Below are positions 58,893 through 64,000 of a DNA stretch of 64,000 nt, piece by piece. Origin of the DNA: Methanocella arvoryzae MRE50 (GTDB taxonomy: Archaea > Halobacteriota > Methanocellia > Methanocellales > Methanocellaceae); assembly GCF_000063445.1 (NCBI RefSeq), contig NC_009464.1, positions 1,612,001 through 1,676,000 on the forward strand. Direction: 5' to 3'. The notes under the pieces are model-generated. The model searched no databases. It saw nothing but the letters and a program-made list of their open reading frames with translations, and had not been told where the DNA came from. Each line of letters starts with the position of its first letter. The first letter of the stretch is position 1. The position numbers were made by a program, and so were the translations under genes.

Positions 58893-60205
58893 GGCTCTTC
58901 TCCATTTTTAGGATGAGGGTTTCCGGCAGATTGTTAATATTTTAAGCATAAAATACTCCAGGTCCTGGAGGCCGTAACTTCTTCTTTTGATGATATTGAT
59001 CTTGGTGTTGAAACCTTCGCTACCGGCATTAGTGATATGATGTTTGAAGAGGGCGGTCACACCGTACATGTAACGATCCAATGTCCTTACCAGAGCTTGG
59101 AACTCCTCCAATCCGCTACTCTCCACGTTCTCTTTCCATGTCTGCAACCGGAGCATTGCATGGTTCTGATATCGGGCGTCCAGGATGTCCAGGAGTTGTT
59201 CTTTCAACAGGTATGCCTTGTACAAGGGTTGGTTCAGCTCCAATAGTTCCTGAAGAGTCTCCCTCTTTTCACTGGGGAGGTTCTTCTCTCTGCTGAGGAT
59301 GAGAAACCGTTTATCCTTCCAGTGTTTTCGTTCAGCTTTGCCTGCACCCCTGAATTCTCGTCTACGGATACTGTCTATGCATTCCCCTGCTTTCTTAGCG
59401 ATATGGAACTTATCGAACACGATCTCCGCCCTCGTGTTTTTACGGACGCTGGCAATATATGGATCCCACATATCCATGACCACCGCTTTAACGTTCATGC
59501 TTTTCTCGTATCCTAGAATGGCGAAGAACAGGTCGAGTGTCACCTCTTTTCTCCCAATGCCCGTCCAGAGAACACAGCCCTTTTCAACATCCCGGACTAC
59601 TGTGAGGTATTTATGGCCTTTCTCATAAGCGATCTCATCCACGCCGATCACCCGGGGATTACTGGAATCCAACGGGACAAGGGATTCTCTCATCGTATTC
59701 TTATCAATACTCTTCACAGTCTTCCAGTCTAACCCTACGACCTGGGCGGCTTCTTTAATGCTCATATGCTTACAGAGAACCGAGACATGCTTTTCCAGTC
59801 TCTTCGTGCATCTCGAGTACTCCCTTACAAACTCCAGTTTCTCATGACCCCTGTGGCCACACCGGCAAAAGATCTTGTATTGAGGGAACTGCACATAACA
59901 ACGCAGACACCCCAAATCCAGGTCCCTGACCACTCGGACATACTCATCCTCAACACGTTTAACACGCCTGCCACAACGAGGACACAGAGAAGGCCTCCCT
60001 GATCTCTCTAACTCGACAAGAAGCCGTTCATCATCATGACTGATACCAGCAATCTTAAATCCCTTAAAATTAAACTGGCTCTTGAATACTAACGAGTATT
60101 TACACCGCTTACCCATGATATTGTGCCAACATTACAAGGGCAAGCGGTGGCTTAAAATCACCCATTACAACTAGCAGTTCCTCACCCGACAATCGGAGAA
60201 GAGCC
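58893..60205 (-). mobile_element. ISL3-family insertion sequence, complete, with 8-bp target duplication
   Basis: The ends match: GGCTCTTCTCC at 58893-58903, and the same sequence in reverse complement (GGAGAAGAGCC) at 60195-60205. Similarity continues inward (AGGATGAGG versus CGGGTGAGG). The direct repeat ATATTTTT flanks both sides (58885-58892 and 60206-60213), the usual 8-bp duplication of the family. Total length is 1313 bp. With intact ends, duplication and transposase it is a recent and possibly active insertion. Confidence 0.9.
58908..60116 (-). CDS. ISL3-family transposase
   Basis: The 402-residue protein has N-terminal zinc-binding cysteines (CPRCGRR at 45-51, CLRC at 70-73, CRCGHRGHE near 84) and a helix-turn-helix (SIKEAAQVVGLDWKTVKSID, 119-138). 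The DDE nuclease follows: D160 in VIGVDEIAY, D215 in AVVMDMWDPY, then E367 in NAGSEGFNTK. NAGSEGFNTKI is diagnostic for ISL3. The reading frame is intact. Codon use resembles a lower-GC source than its neighbours. It occupies almost the whole insertion sequence. Confidence 0.93.
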   Translation of the reverse strand: MGKRCKYSLVFKSQFNFKGFKIAGISHDDERLLVELERSGRPSLCPRCGRRVKRVEDEYVRVVRDLDLGCLRCYVQFPQYKIFCRCGHRGHEKLEFVREYSRCTKRLEKHVSVLCKHMSIKEAAQVVGLDWKTVKSIDKNTMRESLVPLDSSNPRVIGVDEIAYEKGHKYLTVVRDVEKGCVLWTGIGRKEVTLDLFFAILGYEKSMNVKAVVMDMWDPYIASVRKNTRAEIVFDKFHIAKKAGECIDSIRRREFRGAGKAERKHWKDKRFLILSREKNLPSEKRETLQELLELNQPLYKAYLLKEQLLDILDARYQNHAMLRLQTWKENVESSGLEEFQALVRTLDRYMYGVTALFKHHITNAGSEGFNTKINIIKRRSYGLQDLEYFMLKILTICRKPSS

Positions 60206-60233
60206 ATATTTTTAAAGCTTTTAGGACAGTCAG

Positions 60234-60356
60234 GTACCGTTTACACGAAGTACGCAAGGTACACGAAGTACGCGAAGTTTTACGATAAAATCATATTACA
60301 GCATGCCGTTTTTACTGTACTTCGAGTACTTCGGGTACTTCGTGTAAATGGTACGG
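60234..60356. repeat. CACGAAGT-family mirrored repeat element
   Basis: The left arm GTACCGTTTACACGAAGTAC is followed by CAAGGTACACGAAGTACG. The right arm is TACTTCGGGTACTTCGTGTA followed by AATGGTAC, so the outer ends are near-perfect inverted repeats. A spacer of about 35 nt lies between. Period 12 and unit CACGAAGTACG differ from the other families in the window, but the architecture is the same. It starts 20 bp after the IS target duplication. Confidence 0.75.
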
Positions 60357-60394
60357 GCGCTCGTACGAAACATTTCAGTAAAGACTCATGGATG

Positions 60395-60740
60395 AAAAGG
60401 GTATTGTCAAGTAGGGGTACGAAAAATTGAAAGTAGCCCTGAATAGGTCGAAAATACCGCCAAGCACTCGCCTTATGAAAAATGTGGTATTCAGGTAGAG
60501 GCTATGAAAAATTAATAGTTGGCCCTGTGTGAGTCGAAAATACCGCCAAGTCCGCCAAGGAGCCAAGAGCGCCAAGAGCTAATTTTTCATGGAACGCCAA
60601 GAAGCCAAGCTCGCCAAGAGCAAATTTTTTCATGGAACGCCAAGGAGCCAAGAGCGCCAAGATTTTTTGGCGATATCTTCTGATCCTGATCACAATGTCC
60701 TTGGCGAGCTTGGCCTCTTGGCGGGCTTGGCGGCCTTATA
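60395..60740. repeat. CGCCAAG-family mirrored repeat element
   Basis: Left part: CCGCCAAGCACTCGCC, then CGCCAAGTCCGCCAAGGAGC and two further blocks (AACGCCAAGAAGCCAAGC; AACGCCAAGGAGCCAAG). Right part (about 60699-60738): CCTTGGCGAGCTTGGCC, then CTTGGCGGGCTTGGCGG. A short module (about 60455-60560, with GTAGAGGCTATGAAAAATT) recurs inverted at 55460-55560. No coding content is seen in 60206-60859. Confidence 0.8.
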
Positions 60741-60774
60741 ACCATAGCCGATATAACACATTTTTCATAAGACT

Positions 60775-60848
60775 ATACTCTGTGAACCTCTGTGCGTCTC
60801 CGTGCCTCTGTGGTAAAATCTCCGTGCGTCTCTGTGGTAAATTATTAG
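60775..60848. repeat. CACAGAG-family element, right half only
   Basis: Only mirrored units are present: CTCTGTGAACCTCTGTGCG, TCTCCGTGCCTCTGTGGTA, then CCGTGCGTCTCTGTGGTA. The corresponding left half is missing. The array lies just after the stop of the DUF72 gene, so it may be a truncated element. Confidence 0.7.
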
Positions 60849-60859
60849 AGGACAATTGC

Positions 60860-61720
60860 TTATTCGTCGAAGAACCTTAACAGCCCGGTCTGCCTCTGTG
60901 TCGGGAGGGGCATGGTTTCTTCGGGTTCGGGCCCGAGCATGGTTTCGAAGAGCTTAGCGTTCTTGACGGCGTTCGCCCGGGGGTGGTTGTTGAAGTACGC
61001 CCGTATAGTCCCGGGCATGGCCTCTATGGCAGTGGCCCATGGCTGTAGCTGTTCCCGGGTGTAGGAGTAGTCGTAGCGGTTCATCCTGCCTTCGGAGTCT
61101 GCCTTTTTTGAGAACCAGAGGTCGGGGTTGCGTCCGTGGAATCTCAGGTAGGAGTGCCGGCCGGTGTTTTCTATTATAGCGGGCATGGAAGGCCCGTCTA
61201 TGGCGCACAGTGCCACCTCGAACTTCCGCAGGACTGCCAGCACGTCGGGGATTACCTCCTTCTTGTTTTGCAGCCAGGAGCTGTGCCGCAGCTCTACGGC
61301 GTAGTCGATGGCCGTGGTGTCGAGCGTTTCCAGCAGTGCCTCCAGCCTATCGAGGTGGTCGGGATAGCGGACGTATGGCGATATCTGCAGGAGGACTGCG
61401 CCGAGCGCTCCGGCCGCTTTGAGCGGTGAGAGCACTTTTGCCTCGAAGTCCAGCGCAGTCTGCACGTCCAGCAGTAGCGAGTCGTGGGTCACTTTACCGG
61501 GCATCTTGAGGGAGAACTCGAAGCCGTTCAGGGAAGAGGCTTTCCGGATCCATTCCTGGACTACTAAGGGCGCGGGAAACGTGTAGAAAGAGCTGTTGAT
61601 CTCCGTTGTATGGAAGTATCTGCCGTAGTAGCTCAGCCACGCCTGTTTCGGCAGGCCTGGGGGGTAGAAGGCTCCCGCCCAGTCGTCGTAGGACCAGCCT
61701 GAGGTGCCGACGCGGATCAT
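60860..61720 (-). CDS. DUF72 protein (YecE-like)
   Basis: The start is the ATG at 61720, which gives MIRVGTSGWSYDDWAGAFYP, the hallmark beginning of DUF72; an upstream ATG at 61762 adds 14 untypical residues. YYGRYFHTTEINSSFYTFPA, FEFSLKMPGKVTH, and DYAVELRHSSWLQNK continue the TIM-barrel family pattern. The C-terminal AYFNNHPRANAVKNAKLF is also typical. Family function is unknown, with a phosphatase or nuclease-like TIM barrel suggested for some. It is the likely last gene of a run on the minus strand (CBS gene upstream). Confidence 0.85.
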   Translation of the reverse strand: MIRVGTSGWSYDDWAGAFYPPGLPKQAWLSYYGRYFHTTEINSSFYTFPAPLVVQEWIRKASSLNGFEFSLKMPGKVTHDSLLLDVQTALDFEAKVLSPLKAAGALGAVLLQISPYVRYPDHLDRLEALLETLDTTAIDYAVELRHSSWLQNKKEVIPDVLAVLRKFEVALCAIDGPSMPAIIENTGRHSYLRFHGRNPDLWFSKKADSEGRMNRYDYSYTREQLQPWATAIEAMPGTIRAYFNNHPRANAVKNAKLFETMLGPEPEETMPLPTQRQTGLLRFFDE

Positions 61721-61787
61721 CCGATTAAGGTAGGTGTTCCGGACGCTTAATCCTGCCGGCACAGGTGGCAGCCGGTTATGGTTAATT

Positions 61788-62204
61788 CTACCTTGACGAC
61801 TTGGTGATCTCGTCGAACATGCTGTCCATGCCCGATCGCATCTCCCGGGCGATGTCGGAGATGGAGACGATGCCTACCAGCTGAGAGTTGTCATTGACTA
61901 CTGGCAGCCTTCTGACCTTGTTCTCGCCCATGGTCTTGAGGGCGTCGAAGATGTCGTCGTTCTCTCTGCACCCGACTATGTCTTTGGTCATGATGTCGGA
62001 TACAGGCGTGTTCTTTGGGTCTTTCTTCTCGGCCACAGCCTTGATCGCTATCTGCCGGTCGGTCACGATTCCTTTGACGCTGTCCCCGTCTACGACGATA
62101 ACTGTGCCGGTGTTCTGGTTCTTCATCTTCGCCGCGGCGTCCGCCGCCGTGGACTTCGTGTCCACGCACGCGATCTCGCTTGTCATAACGTCCTTGATTT
62201 TCAT
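61788..62204 (-). CDS. CBS-domain pair protein
   Basis: The start is the ATG at 62204 (MKIKDVMTSEIACVDTKSTA), because GGGG lies 6 nt upstream; an ATG at 62210 is also in frame. Two CBS motifs fill the 138 residues: KIKDVMTSEIACVDTK with TGTVIVVDGDSVKGIVTDRQ, and VSDIMTKDIVGCRENDDI with RRLPVVNDNSQLVGIVSISD. CBS pairs bind adenine nucleotides or SAM and regulate partner enzymes or channels. It is stand-alone. Neighbours are the DUF72 gene and a MinD-like ATPase, with no obvious functional link. Confidence 0.92.
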   Translation of the reverse strand: MKIKDVMTSEIACVDTKSTAADAAAKMKNQNTGTVIVVDGDSVKGIVTDRQIAIKAVAEKKDPKNTPVSDIMTKDIVGCRENDDIFDALKTMGENKVRRLPVVNDNSQLVGIVSISDIAREMRSGMDSMFDEITKSSR

Positions 62205-62311
62205 GAACATCCCCTACTGTAAGTTCTGAATCAGGTATCTGCCCGCGTGAATATTAGGCTATTTCGAGTTTCGGGCAACATCCGGGGCTGGTCATGACAA
62301 ATGTGCTGCTG

Positions 62312-63565
62312 CTACTGTTTGAACAGGGCTTCCATGAGCCTTGTCGCAAAAGGCTTTGCGACCGGCTGCGTGTCTCGCTTGCGGCCGGAGATGGTTTCGG
62401 CGACGTGGTAGATCTCTTTCGACGTTTTAGAGCAGGGGCTGGCGAGGATGGCGGGCACCTTATCTTTCCGGCGCATATCCCCGTCCTCGGGCAGCATGGC
62501 GATCACCGGGGTGCCGAAGTACTGCTCGATCTGGGACCGGCTGTACTGGTGGCCGGTCATGTCGTATCGGTTTAAGACGATGCCGGGCACCCGGACGTCC
62601 AGGATGCGGGCCATCTCCTGCACCTTCAGGCCGTCGATCATGCTGCCCTCGTCAGGATTGAGCACGAGGAGCAGGTAGTCGGAAGCATACAGGGACAGGG
62701 CAACTTCTTTGTTGTAGCCCGCAGGGGTGTCGATCACGATGAAGTCGGCATCCCTGGAAAAGTGGCTTATGACGTCGCCGAGCAGATTCCGGTCCATGCC
62801 CAGGAAGCCCGCGATGGACAGCCCGCTGGGCACTATGCGAAGCCTGTTGTTGAAAGCCCGGTAGACGGCTTTGTCAGGCTCCGCTTTGCCGGACAGGACT
62901 TCGTGCAGCGTGGCTTTCATGCACTGGACATCGATGCCCATGTACGAGGCCATGTTGCTCATGCTGGTGTCGGCGTCGAGCAGGACTGTGTCGAAGCCCA
63001 TTTCGGCGAGCGCGATGCCGAGGTTGATGGAAAAGGTGGTCTTGCCCGTGCCGCCTTTGCCTGCGCCGACTGAGATAACGACAGCTGCCTTTTCAGCTGC
63101 AGGAAGCTCCCTGGCGGGTTCTTCTCCGGCCGGGGGCTGCTCCGGGGAAGGCGCCGGGATTTCCGGCGGGGGAATTTTCGCGATGGGATCGATGGCCGTG
63201 TCCTCGAAGATCAGTCTGGGAGGGAGGCCGCCCATGGTGGAGAGAAGGGCGGCATCCCGGTCAGTCGGCCGTTTTTTCGAGGATGGGTCCCGCAGGGTCT
63301 CCCGGGGCAGAGAGGTGTAAACGAGTTCCCGCACTTCCCCGGGCTTCAGGCCTGCCACCCGCCAGGTGATCTTTCCGGCAGAGGCAGTGGCGGCAGGAAC
63401 GATACCGCCCGATTTAGCGAAGCATAACAGGCCGGAGATATCCGCCGGATAGGCATCCTCGACAGTGGCCTGGCAAACCGACTGGCCGTTGTTTCTGACG
63501 ATGATCACCATGCGGCCGCCGGCCGCGTCCCAGTATTTCCTGACCTCGATGCCTGACTGTTCCAT
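62312..63565 (-). CDS. MinD/ParA-type ATPase with N-terminal extension
   Basis: The N-terminal 110 residues are a beta-rich domain (YWDAAGGRMVIIVRNNGQSV, PGEVRELVYTSLP) like those in surface or gas-vesicle-associated proteins. A Pro/Glu-rich linker (about 130-155) follows. Then comes a deviant Walker A ATPase: GAGKGGTGKTTFSINLG (about 172-188), DADTSMSNMASYMG and FIVIDTPAGYNKEVALSLY. MinD/ParA proteins position cell structures or assemble on membranes. No C-terminal amphipathic helix is obvious. The N-terminal fusion is unusual. Confidence 0.85.
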   Translation of the reverse strand: MEQSGIEVRKYWDAAGGRMVIIVRNNGQSVCQATVEDAYPADISGLLCFAKSGGIVPAATASAGKITWRVAGLKPGEVRELVYTSLPRETLRDPSSKKRPTDRDAALLSTMGGLPPRLIFEDTAIDPIAKIPPPEIPAPSPEQPPAGEEPARELPAAEKAAVVISVGAGKGGTGKTTFSINLGIALAEMGFDTVLLDADTSMSNMASYMGIDVQCMKATLHEVLSGKAEPDKAVYRAFNNRLRIVPSGLSIAGFLGMDRNLLGDVISHFSRDADFIVIDTPAGYNKEVALSLYASDYLLLVLNPDEGSMIDGLKVQEMARILDVRVPGIVLNRYDMTGHQYSRSQIEQYFGTPVIAMLPEDGDMRRKDKVPAILASPCSKTSKEIYHVAETISGRKRDTQPVAKPFATRLMEALFKQ

Positions 63566-63699
63566 AGGAGCACCAATGACTTATTTACAATATCTTGCAT
63601 ATAATGCTTTCTGGCCTGTGCCTGGCCTGACCATCACCAGCCCCATAGTAGCGCATGGCCTTCATACAGTTGGTTCTAGCAGGTCACAGCGAGGCGTTC

Positions 63700-63764
63700 T
63701 CGGAGATTTTTATATAAGCGCTGGCTACGAAGGGTTTTAATACGTAAAAGTCAATAGGCACATG
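63700..63764 (+). promoter_or_regulatory. Promoter of the prenyl diphosphate synthase gene
   Basis: TTTTTATATAAGCG (63706-63719) is a strong TATA element; transcription should start near 63740-63745. Two in-frame ATGs at 63762 and 63771 follow. No good Shine-Dalgarno is seen. Confidence 0.6.
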
Positions 63765-64000
63765 AACACTATGGCAATCCCGGTCATCTCTATCCTTGAA
63801 AGCTATTCAGTTTACACGAACCAGGAGATCAAGAGAATCCTAGACAGCCGCAGGAAAGTCGGGCTGCTCGGAGACATGATGATGTATCACCTGGGATGGA
63901 GGGATGAGGAGTTGAACCCGTGCGAGGCCAAGGGCGGAAAACAGCTCAGGTCCACCATGTGCCTGCTGGCCTGCGAGGCGATCAGCGGCAAGTTCGACAA
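63762..64000 (+). CDS. Polyprenyl (geranylgeranyl) diphosphate synthase, N-terminal part
   Basis: The frame runs off the right edge after about 79 codons. The N-terminal region matches trans-prenyl synthases: EIKRILDSRRKVGLLGDMMM, and then GGKQLRSTMCLLACEAISG, corresponding to the conserved G-G-K-x-x-R-P motif that binds isopentenyl diphosphate. The two Asp-rich motifs would lie beyond the edge. The enzyme makes C15-C25 prenyl chains for ether lipids in archaea. ATG 63771 is an alternative start. Confidence 0.82.
   Translation, partial: MNTMAIPVISILESYSVYTNQEIKRILDSRRKVGLLGDMMMYHLGWRDEELNPCEAKGGKQLRSTMCLLACEAISGKFD

Noticed and set aside
58893-60205. ISL3 element as the mobiliser of the neighbouring mirrored repeats
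   Set aside because: The IS ends (GGCTCTTCTCC) have no counterpart at the ends of the CACAGAG, CGCAAAG or ACAGATT elements.

Overview
The window is archaeal chromosome, most likely from a methanogenic euryarchaeon of the Methanocella (rice cluster I) type. This rests on the gene set: a GHMP-type shikimate kinase, archaeal SecF-SecD, a Hef helicase/nuclease, eukaryote-like glycyl-tRNA synthetase, an F420-type LLM oxidoreductase, a PGF-CTERM surface protein, TATA-box promoters with leaderless starts, and GC-rich coding DNA. The genus is inferred from memory of such genomes, not from a search.

Layout. 1-4065: alpha-glucan/galactose metabolism (a glycosyltransferase cut by the left edge, a GH57 glycosidase, GalT), with a striking tandem-palindrome operator. 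4128-12476: a defence island in which a type I restriction-modification operon is interrupted by an AbiE-like regulator/nucleotidyltransferase pair (order R-S-AbiEi-AbiEii-M), bounded on both sides by inverted copies of one repeat called X here. 12664-15896: aromatic amino acid genes (shikimate kinase, chorismate mutase, and convergent shikimate and prephenate dehydrogenases). 16101-20673: thymidylate kinase, a DUF362 ferredoxin-like protein, SecF-SecD. 20823-25436: a CxxxC-rich YkgJ protein, a zinc-ribbon/duplicated-domain operon of unknown role, and a TPR protein. 25666-30977: a PadR-controlled ABC exporter operon (PadR, HAAS/RDD membrane protein, ATPase, surface protein, two MacB-like permeases). 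31241-41817: two histidine kinases, a Trm5-like methyltransferase, a cysteine desulfidase family enzyme, an F420-type oxidoreductase, a DUF4332 protein and a DUF4143 ATPase. 41992-50789: tRNA-Lys, an RCK-DHH fusion, a membrane-anchored regulator beside a PGF-CTERM protein, an MBL-fold protein, glycyl-tRNA synthetase and a polyprenol-kinase-like protein. 50806-64000: methyltransferase, Hef, GNAT, glycosyltransferase, TatC, a complete ISL3-family insertion sequence with 8-bp target duplications, DUF72, CBS, a MinD-like ATPase and the start of a prenyl diphosphate synthase.

A second layer runs through the intergenic spaces. At least six families of short units (7-12 bp; cores CACAGAG, CGCAAAG, CGCCAAG, ACAGATT, GGAGGT, CACGAAGT) are each arranged as a run of units, a spacer, then a mirrored run in reverse complement, so each element can fold into a long hairpin. 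Two families have conserved termini, full copies recur far apart in opposite orientation, and some elements are nested inside others. These elements fill almost every long gap (2.8, 16.0, 24.2, 33.9-34.5, 36.2, 43.8, 51.6-52.1, 54.6-55.6 and 60.2-60.8 kb). They and the AbiE-containing restriction island are the least explained parts of the window.
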